From assembly GCF_036244895.1 (NCBI RefSeq), contig NZ_BQKE01000003.1:620001-684000 (forward strand): a stretch of DNA of 64,000 nt, in the 5' to 3' direction. This DNA is from Persicobacter diffluens. GTDB lineage: Bacteria; Bacteroidota; Bacteroidia; Cytophagales; Cyclobacteriaceae. Below are positions 1-9,600 of this stretch, in pieces; the stretch's first letter is position 1, and every line of letters begins with the position of its first letter. The notes beneath the pieces were generated by a model. That model was not told where the DNA came from, made no database searches, and worked only from the letters and a program-made list of their open reading frames with translations. Position numbers and translations under genes: made by a program.

Positions 1-2006
1 TCAGCGGGCAACTGCTCTGCCCTTAGGGAAGTGGCAGTGCCATAATTGTTGGTCGGCTTATCTTCCCTTACGTAGGCATCTTCCGCTACTTCGATCACCA
101 CACCACTACCCGTTGTGGGTTTACCCGCTTGTGTAATTTGTAAAGTTTGCTGTTCGCAACCATTCACTGTGATGGTCCCACTCCGGCTGCTACTCTGTTC
201 ATTGGGGCTAACTGACACGATCAAATCATTACCGCTGATGCTGGTACTTATCCAGCTTTGGTCAGCACTAGCCGTAAAACTTTCGTTGGAGGTGACTTGT
301 ACGGTAACGCTTCCTGCTTGATCCGAGAAATGATGTGTGTTTTTCGAGAGGACCAGTGAACAACTGTTTTCAATACCTGACTGGCTTACCGTGATGGTTT
401 TCGTTTCACAGCCGGAAAGTGTAACCGTTCCGGAGCGAGTACCGGCGTTGTTATTTTCCAAAACACTAATTTCCACCGCCCCGGCTTGTTGGGTAGCCGT
501 AATCCAGCTTTGATCATCACTGACGGTAAAATTTTCTGAGCTTTCCACCAGTATGGTGGCGGTACCCGAAATTGCCGTAAAGCTGAGGGTACTGCTCTCA
601 GGCTTCAGGCTGCAGGGGGCCTCTCCGGTAGATTGTGTTAAAGCGATTTCGATATCCAGACAACCATTGATCTGGATTTCTCCAGCTCTTTCGCCACCGG
701 AGGTATTGGCCTGGTAGGTGAGGGTAATGATGTTGCCTGAACGACTGGCAGATACCCAATTTTGATTGGTACCTACGCTAAAGGACTCCTCTGTGATGAT
801 TTCAAAAGACAAACTTCCGGCGCCTCCGTCTAGTTGATAGGATTTTTCCGGCACCGCAAGGTGGCAGGAACTGCCTTTGGCTCCTGTTCCGGTTTTTAGG
901 GTTCCCGGATGGTAATTTTCTACCCGGCTATTATAGGTTGCTCCTGAAGCAGGAATTCGGGTATTATTCCAGGCGAAAATGGCTTCAGAACCTGAATTGG
1001 CCACCACCATTTCTACCCCGTCATCATTTAAATCAAAGGTATTGCCGTAGATGTAATTATCGTGGGCCGTATATTGTTGTTCCACCCCTGCGTTTTGTCT
1101 GGGAACCACCATGATTGATTGGTCTATGGTGTAATTACCATCCTGATAAAAGTGATTGTAGCGGATCTGGGTGAAAGTGCCCTTTATATCCAGGTGACTA
1201 TCCGCAAAATTGGCCCCGGAGATGCCGCTTCCCCTGATGATACAGTTTTCAACTATCGTATTTTCGGATCCTTCCTTTATTTCTACGGGCTCGGCACTTA
1301 TGTTTGGGCCAAAGGTGCTGTTTTTAATCCAATTGTTGTGACATGCCCGACGGTAGCGCTTGCCTTTTTCTCCTGTATCGGTACCATCTCCTTCATACCA
1401 TACGGAATTGTCTGAACCAATATAAATACCTTCTCCGAAACCATCGTTCTTTTTCCCTACATCGTGGATATGTACATTATCCACCACACAATCGTGGGAG
1501 TGGTCCCGGATGTGCAATCCTTCCTGGCCGATATTATAGATCTCAACATTTCGGACGAGTGTGTTACTGGCGTTGTCCAGGATCAGTCCTTTGGCACCAT
1601 TGGTTAATTTGAGGTCCTGGATCGTCCAATTATTACCGGTGATGTGCAGCACGTAACCCTCCTCATTCCAGTTATTTCCCGAAAGTATGGCGGGCTGAGC
1701 AGGATCAGCACTTCGAATAGTAATATTATCCTGACTTCCCCTGAAATAGGCCGTTCTTCCGGCAATGTCTCCTTCTAAGGGTTCATAATAGCCCGCCAAA
1801 GGATAATAATAAGTGGTAGGGCTGGTGAGATAGGTGCCACTGGCCAGAATGATGACGTCCCCGGTATTAGCATTTTTTAAGGCATTCACCAGTTGTTGAG
1901 CATTATTCACCTGAATATGCTCCGCATTGCTGGTATTGCAAAGGGTAATGGTGAAGAATGTTAAACAAGCAACAATAAAACTCCATCTGTCAAATCTGAA
2001 TTTCAT
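1..2006 (-). CDS. Secreted right-handed beta-helix protein with BACON domains (3' end outside window)
   Basis: An open frame starts at ATG 2006-2004 and runs without a stop off the left edge (668 codons visible). It begins with a signal peptide (about residues 1-29, a charged MKFRFDR start then a hydrophobic core). Residues about 30-350 are rich in short Asn/Ile/Val strands (NVEIYNI, NCIIRGSG, NWIKNSTFG), typical of parallel beta-helix proteins such as polysaccharide lyases. Three repeats of about 80 residues follow, each with a QxWI/V core and a repeated pattern of one Cys near the start and GC near the end: BACON-type domains. The last visible residues (EVAEDAYVREDKPTNNYGTA) resemble the start of a DNRLRE/CBM96-like module. 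Inference: extracellular polysaccharide binding or cleavage. No catalytic residues can be assigned and the lyase family is unknown. A T9SS tail, if present, lies outside the window. Confidence 0.85.
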   Translation of the reverse strand, partial: MKFRFDRWSFIVACLTFFTITLCNTSNAEHIQVNNAQQLVNALKNANTGDVIILASGTYLTSPTTYYYPLAGYYEPLEGDIAGRTAYFRGSQDNITIRSADPAQPAILSGNNWNEEGYVLHITGNNWTIQDLKLTNGAKGLILDNASNTLVRNVEIYNIGQEGLHIRDHSHDCVVDNVHIHDVGKKNDGFGEGIYIGSDNSVWYEGDGTDTGEKGKRYRRACHNNWIKNSTFGPNISAEPVEIKEGSENTIVENCIIRGSGISGANFADSHLDIKGTFTQIRYNHFYQDGNYTIDQSIMVVPRQNAGVEQQYTAHDNYIYGNTFDLNDDGVEMVVANSGSEAIFAWNNTRIPASGATYNSRVENYHPGTLKTGTGAKGSSCHLAVPEKSYQLDGGAGSLSFEIITEESFSVGTNQNWVSASRSGNIITLTYQANTSGGERAGEIQINGCLDIEIALTQSTGEAPCSLKPESSTLSFTAISGTATILVESSENFTVSDDQSWITATQQAGAVEISVLENNNAGTRSGTVTLSGCETKTITVSQSGIENSCSLVLSKNTHHFSDQAGSVTVQVTSNESFTASADQSWISTSISGNDLIVSVSPNEQSSSRSGTITVNGCEQQTLQITQAGKPTTGSGVVIEVAEDAYVREDKPTNNYGTATSLRAEQLPA

Positions 2007-2836
2007 TTGATGGCTGTGTTTTAGGTAAATAAAATTTAACATGTTTGTAAATTTTGGGTTGGAAAATTCGTTCAGTCATCTTTCACCCTTTTTTTGTCTG
2101 AAATCTTTGCGTAAAAAATTATAATTGATTGGGGTTAAGGGTGATATGATGCTGATTGTCTTAATTAATTTACCTAAGCTTTGGAGAAAAATCGTTCATA
2201 ATTTGGGGTAGAATAATACAAATGTCCTTTCCTGAAGGGCTCTCTATGTTTTTGAGATACAGTGGCTTCGGTTTTTTCACCAACCTTTAAATCATTGAAT
2301 TGCCTGTTTTGGGGTTGTTGCATACCAAACACTCGCTTTAGTCTGATTACGTTTTTTATGCTGTGGAGCCTTCAACTACTCATTAACAGGACATAGGATT
2401 CCGTTGTGTGAAAACAGAATAGCCATGATCGGGCATAGTGGTGCGGTTTATTCTTGATTGTAGATTTTATCAGGTAGTTAGATGTTTTGTGAGATAGTTT
2501 TTTTAGATCAAGTTGATATTGATCCATACATAAGGAGTTTATTCGTTGATGATTTGAAGGGTGTAGTATGCTTTTTGGAACTTCCTGCAGTAGGAGGAAT
2601 TGTGTCCTGATGAGCTTAAAAAACAGCCATGTCTGGTGTGTTTATTAAAAATCGATGGGGAATTATTTCCACGATTTTGGATTCTGATGGCGCCATAGCG
2701 GAATTTATTCCCCAGCCAGATTAAATCGTAATGCTGCGAATTGCTCCCGGAAGCCATTATAAGAGAAGAGGGAGGGCAAATCCGCCTCTATGGAATAGTT
2801 TTTTCTCTATCAGGTTAGAAACAAATAATTCATTAT
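2007..2836. other. Gene-free stretch
   Basis: About 830 bp between the divergent beta-helix gene and the lipoprotein gene. Frames here are short and show no recognisable protein. The part next to 2006 must hold the promoter of the leftward gene, but no clear TAnnTTTG box was identified. No copy of repeat families A or B was recognised. Confidence 0.5.
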
Positions 2837-3298
2837 ATGAAAATCAATCAAAACTTTTCTGTATTTCTTTTGGCTATTATCATTGCGCTGGTGGCATCTT
2901 GTGAACAATTTATGCAGGATAAAACGGAGTTGGAAAAAGAGGCATTGAAATCTGAGATTGAACGTACCCTCGGGGAGATCGATAACCGGATTAGATATTA
3001 CAGGAGCAAAACCGAAAAACAAAGCCCTCAGGACATTGGGGGAAAAGAGGAGAAAGGGGGCCAGCTGGCGGAACATCCCATTGATGGCGCCACTGCAACA
3101 GATGATAAAATGGAACCGGTAACAGATAGTGTAAAAGCTGAAGCAGAGCAGGTGATATTGGATCTTGAGGAAATGAAGCGCTATTTAAGTAAAGATCTTG
3201 AACAAATTCAGCATGAGGCAAAGGAGGAATGGAAAGTTTTTAGAGAAGAAATTGAGGGGAAACTGGACACTGTCCGAAACAAACTCAATAAAGGATAG
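2837..3298 (+). CDS. Small coiled-coil lipoprotein, unknown function
   Basis: 153 residues. The N-terminus is a lipoprotein signal (MKINQNFS then a hydrophobic run, LVASC, lipidated Cys at residue 22). The mature part is very rich in Glu, Lys and Gln, with heptad-like helical stretches at residues about 25-55 and 105-150, separated by a Gly/Pro/Asp-rich linker. This suggests a helical lipoprotein anchored to a membrane and facing the periplasm. A rho-independent terminator follows 23 bp after the stop, so it is probably monocistronic. No family was recognised. Start choice rests on the signal peptide. Confidence 0.7.
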   Translation: MKINQNFSVFLLAIIIALVASCEQFMQDKTELEKEALKSEIERTLGEIDNRIRYYRSKTEKQSPQDIGGKEEKGGQLAEHPIDGATATDDKMEPVTDSVKAEAEQVILDLEEMKRYLSKDLEQIQHEAKEEWKVFREEIEGKLDTVRNKLNKG

Positions 3299-3320
3299 AA
3301 AGCATGAAAAAAGGATTTGA

Positions 3321-3366
3321 AAAACGCATCCTATAGCCTATTTGGCTTTGGGATGCGTTTTGTTTT
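3321..3366 (+). terminator. Rho-independent terminator
   Basis: AAAACGCATCC pairs with GGATGCGTTTT around a loop of about 20 bases and is followed by a T-rich tract (TTTTGTTTT). It lies just after the small lipoprotein gene. Confidence 0.8.
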
Positions 3367-3477
3367 CATTAGCTTTTCCAAAGTGTTTTGTTTTGATCGA
3401 ATGTTTGTAAGTGAATTTTTCTGATAATCTGATGGCTAATCTGAGTAAGCAACAGGGCATTGGACGTCTCTGCTTTT

Positions 3478-3700
3478 GAACCGAATTTTTCACTGCAAGT
3501 TTTCGCTAGCGATACCAATGGGCGAATGCTTATTTTTTTGTGGTTTGTTTTTCCGATTTTTTTACCGAATTGTGGGTGAGCTCGCGTTTTTCCTGTTTGT
3601 TGCATTGGGAAGTTTTTACAATCAGACGCTAATGCTTCCATTTTCTCGCCTTGCCGCTAAACGAAGAATTAAGGATGGATCAATTGGGTTTAGGAATCAT
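3478..3700 (+). repeat. Strongly diverged family A repeat
   Basis: The left side (AACCGAATTTTTCACTGC) resembles the family A left end, and the right side (TTCTCGCCTTGCCGCTAAACGA then AGAATTAAGGATGG) resembles the right arm. The middle is poorly conserved. Small frames crossing it are judged non-coding. Confidence 0.35.
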
Positions 3701-3850
3701 TCAGATGTCGCCGGCTTTAGTAACGCCTTGGATATTTTTTCTTTGGTGTTCGAAATAAAACCTTGCACGTGAGCAAATGCAATCCTTTACATCTGCGGTT
3801 TTTGATGAAAGAAACTTTTATTTTTTTTAGGATTATTAAAGAAAGTGCAC

Positions 3851-3883
3851 AAAAAAAGCGTTGCCCGGGAGGAAAACGCTTTG
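3851..3883 (-). terminator. Rho-independent terminator of the HTH gene
   Basis: Read on the minus strand, AAGCGTT and AACGCTT form a stem around a GC-rich loop, followed by TTTTTTT. It is about 60 bp downstream of the stop at 3946. Confidence 0.75.
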
Positions 3884-3945
3884 TTGGAATACTGGATCCT
3901 TTCAGTCAGGATTGTTGTTGGGTGGAGATTGGATTATCGGGCACA

Positions 3946-4557
3946 CTAAGCTGCCCGAAGAGGAGAGTCTTCGGTGGTTTTGGAGGAGGATAGGGCTTTG
4001 TCGATTTGTTCAATGAGTTCCCGGATGCCCTGTTTGGTTTCGTCGATCATTTTGGAAAGGCTTTCATACCCGGCCAATTCCTGCTCTTCTTCCTGTTTCC
4101 GCCGACGAATGGCTTCCTCTTCCAGATCCCATATGTTATGTATCCACCGTGCCATTTGTCCGTACCAAAGAGGTCCTTTTATTTTCATCATCCTGACCTG
4201 ATGCCGCCAAATTAAATTGAAGTTGACCTTTCCCCAATTGTCCATCCGGAGGCGGGCATAGTCATCGAAGGCATCTGAAAACCATTGGGTGATGCGCCTT
4301 TGGAAGGCATCCATCTGGTAGGGGGTATTTCGAAAAAAGCCACACCACATAAAACTTTTAGTACCAACGAAAATTTTCCGGCATTCATAACGTCGCTGAG
4401 CCAGCCGGGCCTGATAGGTTCCGAATACCCGGTTACGCTTTAGCTCGCGCCCAATAGTTGCCGGATGCCGCTTCAGCATGCGGGCAATGGTGGCATTGCT
4501 CATTCCAAGATGATGCCAGGCGGCTAGCTTACAACGTTCCTGATAAGTAAGATACAT
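3946..4557 (-). CDS. Stand-alone IS30-type HTH protein
   Basis: 203 residues. Residues 1-60 form an IS30/HTH_38-type helix-turn-helix (YQERCKLAAWHHLGMSNATI, then ARMLKRHPATIGRELKRN), as at the N-terminus of IS30 transposases. No DDE catalytic domain follows. Residues about 70-140 are aromatic and basic (QWFSDAF, NFNLIWRHQVR, GPLWYGQMARWIHNIWD) and the last 60 residues are a charged coiled-coil. It is therefore not a normal transposase. It resembles the protein at 26023-26619 in its N-terminal domain and in the W/Y-rich middle. It is divergent from the unknown gene starting at 4670 and has its own terminator. DNA binding is likely from the fold; role unknown. It could be a domesticated or element-borne regulator. 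Confidence 0.75.
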   Translation of the reverse strand: MYLTYQERCKLAAWHHLGMSNATIARMLKRHPATIGRELKRNRVFGTYQARLAQRRYECRKIFVGTKSFMWCGFFRNTPYQMDAFQRRITQWFSDAFDDYARLRMDNWGKVNFNLIWRHQVRMMKIKGPLWYGQMARWIHNIWDLEEEAIRRRKQEEEQELAGYESLSKMIDETKQGIRELIEQIDKALSSSKTTEDSPLRAA

Positions 4558-4669
4558 ATGTTGGTCATTTTCTTACATAAGTGATAAAATTTCCCCATTG
4601 TTTGAATCTTTTTATTCAAATAATTCATTAATCAAGGTGAGCACCCTTTCAACAATAAAGTCCGCGATA

Positions 4670-5176
4670 ATGACCACCCTTATTCAGTATGACCTGGCCG
4701 ATATCTTTAATCCTTTAAATTTCCCTTACTTTGCCGATACTACAGAGCGTGCACAATTTAAAATTAATCGCTTTGCGCGGCTTGCTGATGAATTCCGCGC
4801 AGCAGAACTGACCGGTTCCGTTAAAAATCGAAAGGCATTGCAGGTCAGACAGGTATTAATTAATGAGCGAGATGTGCTTGCCGCCTCATTGGAAGTGTTG
4901 CGGCAGAAATTAAGTGCCACGGAAGAGGCAGATATACTGGTTCCGCTTATGGATGCCATTTCTGTGAGGCAACGACAATTACAAAAAATTGACGATCGGC
5001 TTTCTATGGCTGATTTTTCCGAGAATGGTATTCGTAATCAAATTGCCCAAAAACATCGGGAAATGCTTGCAAATGCATTGGAGGCGGGGGTGGTCACCTA
5101 TTGTGAATGGATAAGTGCCGGGCATCTCGGGCCAGGCAGTGTAAGCTTCAAAGGGGTGATTTATACGGCGGATTAG
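4670..5176 (+). CDS. Hypothetical protein, helical
   Basis: 168 residues from ATG 4670 (MTTLIQYDLADIF). The frame opens upstream at 4598, but the first 24 residues look non-native and the later start is preferred. The sequence is alpha-helical and soluble with many Arg/Gln/Ala-rich helices (residues about 30-125) and a C-terminal Cys/Gly-containing segment (YCEWISAGHLGPGSVSFKGV). No signal peptide or membrane segment. It diverges from the IS30-HTH gene, so the two may share a promoter region and be functionally linked, but this is inference. No family recognised. Confidence 0.6.
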   Translation: MTTLIQYDLADIFNPLNFPYFADTTERAQFKINRFARLADEFRAAELTGSVKNRKALQVRQVLINERDVLAASLEVLRQKLSATEEADILVPLMDAISVRQRQLQKIDDRLSMADFSENGIRNQIAQKHREMLANALEAGVVTYCEWISAGHLGPGSVSFKGVIYTAD

Positions 5177-5230
5177 CATTATTTTTTTACAAGATGCTGG
5201 GACTGATTTCCATATCCAATGGGAATTACC

Positions 5231-5447
5231 TGAATGATGTATCCTTAAATTCTCCTTAAGCTGCAGGAGCGCAAAAATGAAGGATTAATTCCCCATTTCG
5301 AGTTTTTTCCAATGAAGCATATGAATGAAAGGAAAGCATTCTACCTTAAATTTGGCTATTACAAATTTAAGGTAGCCCCCTCTATTGAGCTGGTGATAAG
5401 TGTCTTGGTAAGAGGTGATAAATTTAGCGGGGTATAATTAAGCTAAG
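5231..5447 (-). repeat. Family A repeat, reverse orientation
   Basis: Contains the family core in reverse (AAAAATGAAGGATTAATTCC, CGAGTTTTTTCCAATGAAGC) and ends with AATTTAGCGGGGTATAATTA then AGCT, matching the left terminus of other copies. The termini are more degenerate than in the copy at 8358. Confidence 0.7.
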
Positions 5448-6148
5448 GGTTGAATCGCCGGGATCAGCTTGCTGTGGGTACATGCGCTTAGATTTTTTGA
5501 AGGAATTAAAGCGGCTGATGTATTTAATATAACTTTGGAACTTACCATTACCACCGAACCCCCGGGCCAGGGATAGAGGCGGAGGCGTAGCCGGTTGTGG
5601 AGCTCTTTTCCGAGGGTATACTCACGGGATGGTGCCATGGTGCCTATCGGAAAAAGCGACCGCCGAAAGCCCGGTGCGCTGTGGCGCAGGCCCCGTATAA
5701 AATAGCTTCTCTTTATTTTTGCTTTTTGGGGCTATGGTTAAGGCTGTTTGGTGAGATAACTTCGGGCTTATTGGTGTTGTGGTGGTCTATGGCCAGTTGA
5801 TCTAGACGTATAGTGGAGACGCATTGGATAAAGATGTACCTGATAAAGACGCATGCGATAAAGATGCACCGGATAAAGACGCATGCGATGTGTCTTTACC
5901 GGCGTGGGAGAGTGAGAGGCCATTTTTCTGATCCATGGTCTGTATTAATAATAATGTGGGGGTAATGTAGGGTTGGGGCAGTCTGATTAGGGGCAGTTGG
6001 CTGTGAAGGAAGCTTAATATTTATTGAGAGGGGTGATAAAATGGGTTCAATAAATAACCTTTATCATTAAAAATAAATTTATTTTCAATTTTTATTAAAA
6101 ACTACTCTTGAAAATGGGGGTGAGCTTAGTAAAATTAAGTTTTTATCT
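5448..6148. other. Gene-free stretch with a 15-bp tandem repeat
   Basis: No convincing gene between the family A copy and the hexosaminidase promoter. At 5818-5890 there are nearly five head-to-tail 15-bp units alternating GACGCATGCGATAAA and GATGCACCGGATAAA types. A short GC-rich patch at about 5640-5700 has no assigned role. Confidence 0.6.
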
Positions 6149-6156
6149 TATTTTTG
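6149..6156 (+). promoter_or_regulatory. Candidate -7 box (TATTTTTG)
   Basis: Matches the Bacteroidota -7 consensus TAnnTTTG, 39 bp before the hexosaminidase ATG. No good -33 TTTG at the expected spacing was seen, so only the -7 element is proposed. Confidence 0.45.
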
Positions 6157-6194
6157 TGTGAAACACACACTTTTTAATTCTTAATTGCCCCAAT

Positions 6195-8252
6195 ATGAGA
6201 TTTGGAAAATTATTAATGGTAATGGCTATGAGTATTTTTTATTCTTGGAGTGCTATTGCCCAGTCTGCGGTGGATGTGATGCCGCTTCCGCAGGAGGTAA
6301 AATTGAATAATGGTAAATACCGCCTGACTTCTGATTTGAAGTTGAGCGTAAATGGTGCTAATGAACATCTGGCAGCGGCCTCGGGTCGTTTTTTAAGAGC
6401 ACTGGATGCTCGTACGGGCCTTTGGTTTCCACAGCATTTTATTGAGACGAATACAACGGATGCCGCTTTCCCGATGCAGGTAAGTATGGGGCGTGCCGGG
6501 AAATTGGAATTGGGAGAGGATGAATCCTATTCGATTACTATTACGCCTGAGCAAATTCAGGTGAAGGCCGCAACGGATTTTGGTGCGATGCATGCCTACG
6601 CGACGCTACTACAATTGGTGGAATCGGATGGCGAGGGGTATTATTTCCCTACCATGACGATAGAGGATGCGCCGCGATTCCCATGGCGTGGGCTAATGAT
6701 TGATGTAGCGCGCCATTTCCTTCCGGTGGATGTGATTAAGCGCAATCTGGATGGGATGGCTTTTGTGAAAATGAATGTGATGCACTTCCACCTGTCGGAT
6801 AATCAGGGATGGAGAATTGAGTCGAAGAAATTTCCGGAGTTGACCGAGAAGGGATCGGATGGAGAATTTTATACGCAAGCCGAAATTAAAGATATAGTAG
6901 CTTATGCTGCTGCAAGAGGTATTCGTGTGATGCCGGAGTTTGATGTGCCGGGACATGCAACCGCGATTTTAGCGGCATTTCCGGAGTTTGGTTCTGATCC
7001 AAGCATTACGGAATATCAACGAGAGGTAAATGCCGGTATTTTTGACCCGACTTTGGATCCGACGAATGAGGATTTGTATCCGTTTCTGGAGGAGCTGTTC
7101 GGAGAAATGGCGGCATTGTTCCCGGACGCTTATTTCCACATTGGTGGGGATGAAAATGAAGGACACCACTGGACAGCCAATGCGGATATCCAGGCTTTTA
7201 TGAAGGAGCATGAGCTGAAAGACAACCATGAATTGCAGGCTTATTTCAATGTGAAGGTGCAGGCGATATTGGAGAAGAATGGAAAGAAAATGATGGGCTG
7301 GGAGGAGATTATGGAGCCTGCGATCCCAACGACGGCGGTGATTCATTCCTGGAGAGGGGAAAATGAACAAATGGCTCCGGGTGAGAGCCTGGTGGAAGCG
7401 GTACAAAAAGGTTACCCGACGGTATTGTCAAATGGTTTTTATATTGATTTATTATGGAAGGCGGAAGACCATTACCTGAATCGGGTGATGCCTTTGCAAC
7501 TGACGAAGCAGGAGGAGAAGGATTTGATTTTGGGTGGAGAGGCGACGATGTGGTCGGAGCTGGTGACGCCTGTGACGGTGGATAGCCGAATTTGGCCACG
7601 CACTGCTGCCATTGCGGAGCGCCTTTGGTCTGCTACGGAGGTGCGGGATGTCCGTGACATGTACCGTCGTTTGGAGATCGTAAGTAATCAGTTGGAAATT
7701 GTTGGCTTGCAGCATGTCAAAGGGCGCGAGGGTATTGTGAGATTGCTTTCCGGATACGGGGATACCCAGCCACTATGGAATTTGATTAATGTTGCCGCGC
7801 CATTAAAAAATTATACCCGTAACCCGGGCGGTACCATGTACAACAGCTATTTCTCTTTCCAAAAATTTGCGGACGCTTGTGTGGCGGATGCGCCGGATGC
7901 TTTGGCTTTCCGTTATTTGGTGGAGGATTATCAGGCCGGTAAGCAGGGCAATGCGGCGGAGATTCAAAAGTACCTGGAATTATGGAAATCCAATGATGCT
8001 GCCCTTCAGTTGGTGATTGAAAAGAACCCGGTACTGAAGGAAGTGTCGGATTTGTCTCAGCGGTTGGCGGCAGTAGCTCAGGTAGGTTTGGATGCCATGG
8101 ATAAAAATGTAAAGAAAAATGGCAGCTGGAAAAAAGCCGCTGTACAAACGCTCGTTGCTGCGCGTGAGCAGGGTGGACGTTGTGAGTTACAGGTGGTGGA
8201 CCAGATTGCGGCCTTGGCCGGTTTGGAAAAGAAGCTTTCTGCTGCAGAATAA
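6195..8252 (+). CDS. Beta-N-acetylhexosaminidase, GH20
   Basis: 685 residues with a signal peptide (about 1-22, cleavage near AIAQ). Residues about 26-155 are the GH20 N-terminal domain (MPLPQEV). The catalytic TIM barrel starts at about residue 160 (RGLMIDVARHF, VMHFHLSDNQGWR, MPEFDVPGHA) and carries the HIGGDE motif with the catalytic Asp319-Glu320 pair. A helical C-terminal extension of about 180 residues follows. The enzyme removes terminal GlcNAc/GalNAc from chitin oligomers or glycans by substrate-assisted catalysis. Predicted periplasmic or outer-membrane associated; no lipobox and no T9SS tail. It stands alone with its own terminator, so its glycan target is not indicated by neighbours. 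Confidence 0.95.
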   Translation: MRFGKLLMVMAMSIFYSWSAIAQSAVDVMPLPQEVKLNNGKYRLTSDLKLSVNGANEHLAAASGRFLRALDARTGLWFPQHFIETNTTDAAFPMQVSMGRAGKLELGEDESYSITITPEQIQVKAATDFGAMHAYATLLQLVESDGEGYYFPTMTIEDAPRFPWRGLMIDVARHFLPVDVIKRNLDGMAFVKMNVMHFHLSDNQGWRIESKKFPELTEKGSDGEFYTQAEIKDIVAYAAARGIRVMPEFDVPGHATAILAAFPEFGSDPSITEYQREVNAGIFDPTLDPTNEDLYPFLEELFGEMAALFPDAYFHIGGDENEGHHWTANADIQAFMKEHELKDNHELQAYFNVKVQAILEKNGKKMMGWEEIMEPAIPTTAVIHSWRGENEQMAPGESLVEAVQKGYPTVLSNGFYIDLLWKAEDHYLNRVMPLQLTKQEEKDLILGGEATMWSELVTPVTVDSRIWPRTAAIAERLWSATEVRDVRDMYRRLEIVSNQLEIVGLQHVKGREGIVRLLSGYGDTQPLWNLINVAAPLKNYTRNPGGTMYNSYFSFQKFADACVADAPDALAFRYLVEDYQAGKQGNAAEIQKYLELWKSNDAALQLVIEKNPVLKEVSDLSQRLAAVAQVGLDAMDKNVKKNGSWKKAAVQTLVAAREQGGRCELQVVDQIAALAGLEKKLSAAE

Positions 8253-8307
8253 ATGCTGATTTGTTTTAAAAAATTTGTTGAGATAAAAAATTGTCTTTGA
8301 TGTTTGT

Positions 8308-8347
8308 GCCGTGGTCCTGCTAAAGGGTCACGGCTTTTTTGTTTTTG
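8308..8347 (+). terminator. Rho-independent terminator
   Basis: GCCGTG and CACGGC pair around a short loop and are followed by TTTTTTGTTTTT, 55 bp after the hexosaminidase stop. Confidence 0.85.
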
Positions 8348-8357
8348 TCTCCGAATC

Positions 8358-8580
8358 TTAAGCCGGATTATTCTTGCTTAAATCCTCGTATAGCTGTAAG
8401 GCGGGAAAAATGAAGGAATTTTTCCTATTTCGAGTTTTTCCCAACGAAGCAGTTGAATGAGAAGAAAGTAAGCTTGCCCAAATTTGGGCTATTATAGATC
8501 AAAGAAAATTAATTATAATGAACCGAAATTAAGCCACTTGCGATCAGTTAATAAATTTAGCGGTGAATAATTCGGCTTAA
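8358..8580 (-). repeat. Family A repeat, well-preserved copy
   Basis: 223 bp bounded by TTAAGCCGGATTATTC at the low end and TGAATAATTCGGCTTAA at the high end, which form a terminal inverted repeat of about 17 bp. It contains the conserved internal palindrome CCCAAATTTGGG. It abuts a family B copy directly. Confidence 0.9.
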
Positions 8581-8741
8581 GAGTGTGTTTAAAAGACAAG
8601 ATTTCTAGCGAAAAATTGATTATCGTCAAAGTGATGCAGGATTATTTTGAGAGAATAGGATGGCTATTTTTGAGAAATTATCCAAAATCGCCTCCAATAA
8701 TTCGAATTTGCAGCCGGATGGTGTGCTTTTAAACACGCTCT
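8581..8741 (-). repeat. Family B palindromic repeat
   Basis: 161 bp with ends GAGTGTGTTTAAAAGAC and GCTTTTAAACACGCTC. The two arms pair over most of their length around a centre that also pairs (AATAG/CTATT). It starts at the base after the family A copy. Confidence 0.85.
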
Positions 8742-8779
8742 TTAACAGATGCCGGTATTTTCCGGCTCCAAAATTCTCC

Positions 8780-9334
8780 TTATTTACCAGAAGCCACTGA
8801 ATAGTACTTTGTTGTCCCCTGATTAGTGACATCTTCATGATTCACTTCTTCGACCAACAAGTCAATCCACTGTGGAGCATTTACTGGCGGCTGTATCCCT
8901 GCAATTGCCTGATCAATCACCGGAACAATTTCCTGATTCGGATAATGCCATAAAGTATCGGCCACCTTGATCACCTTCAGGTGGGTAATGGGTGATGTAA
9001 AAGGAGATTCATCCAAATGAATTCCCCAGCCCTCCAAATGGTCTTCGGTATTTCCGGAAAGATATTGCATATTATTCCATTGAAATGTTCGACCGTTCTC
9101 CGTAGTGAGCTCAATATCATAACGGTATTCGCGGTTGTATACGATGGAATCCTCCGGATCATCACTTTCCTCCTCAGGATAACTGAAGCGGTACTGATTG
9201 TTTTTTAGGAAATTTTCTTGTTCCAGCCGGATATAATAGGTGATGCCATTTTCAGGGTTGGGGTGTTCCATTTCGGAGGTACAAGCCGTTAATGCAGCTG
9301 CCAGTGCAGTTATTGATAAAAATATTTTCTTCAT
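8780..9334 (-). CDS. Lipoprotein, unknown function
   Basis: 184 residues. Lipoprotein signal MKKIFLSITALAAALTAC with lipidated Cys at residue 18. The mature part is acidic (EEESDDPEDS at about 55-64), rich in Tyr and Trp, and probably a beta-rich soluble domain. No family recognised. It stands alone between the A/B repeat pair and the Rrf2 gene. Start chosen from the lipobox spacing. Confidence 0.75.
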   Translation of the reverse strand: MKKIFLSITALAAALTACTSEMEHPNPENGITYYIRLEQENFLKNNQYRFSYPEEESDDPEDSIVYNREYRYDIELTTENGRTFQWNNMQYLSGNTEDHLEGWGIHLDESPFTSPITHLKVIKVADTLWHYPNQEIVPVIDQAIAGIQPPVNAPQWIDLLVEEVNHEDVTNQGTTKYYSVASGK

Positions 9335-9600
9335 TATTACTTTATTTCACGCAATATATAAAGTGTTATGGGTAGAATAAATAGTAATTTTAAATTAGTT
9401 ATATAAAGTAATAAAGTTCTTCGGTATGCTTTTATGACGTCCTTTTAGGTGGGTGCCCATATCCATTGGTGGCATGTCGAAAATCGTTTTTTTAATTTTT
9501 TAAAACCCATTTTTCGAACGATACAGGTGTTTTTTATCTCAAAATCACCTACGTAAGATCAATATATTCGACAGCCTAATCCCTCGCTGATTAATCCGTT

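Noticed and set aside
2539..2757. 72-codon minus-strand frame
   Set aside because: No recognisable features, no terminator or promoter match, in a gene-free region.
3762..3945. Shared CACGTGAGCA motif as the terminus of a defined transposon
   Set aside because: Outside about 20 bp the flanks of the two HTH genes do not align, and no matching element end or target duplication was found. Kept only as a hint.
5438..5638. 66-codon minus-strand frame overlapping the family A end
   Set aside because: Begins in a GC-rich patch and ends in the repeat; no conserved protein pattern.
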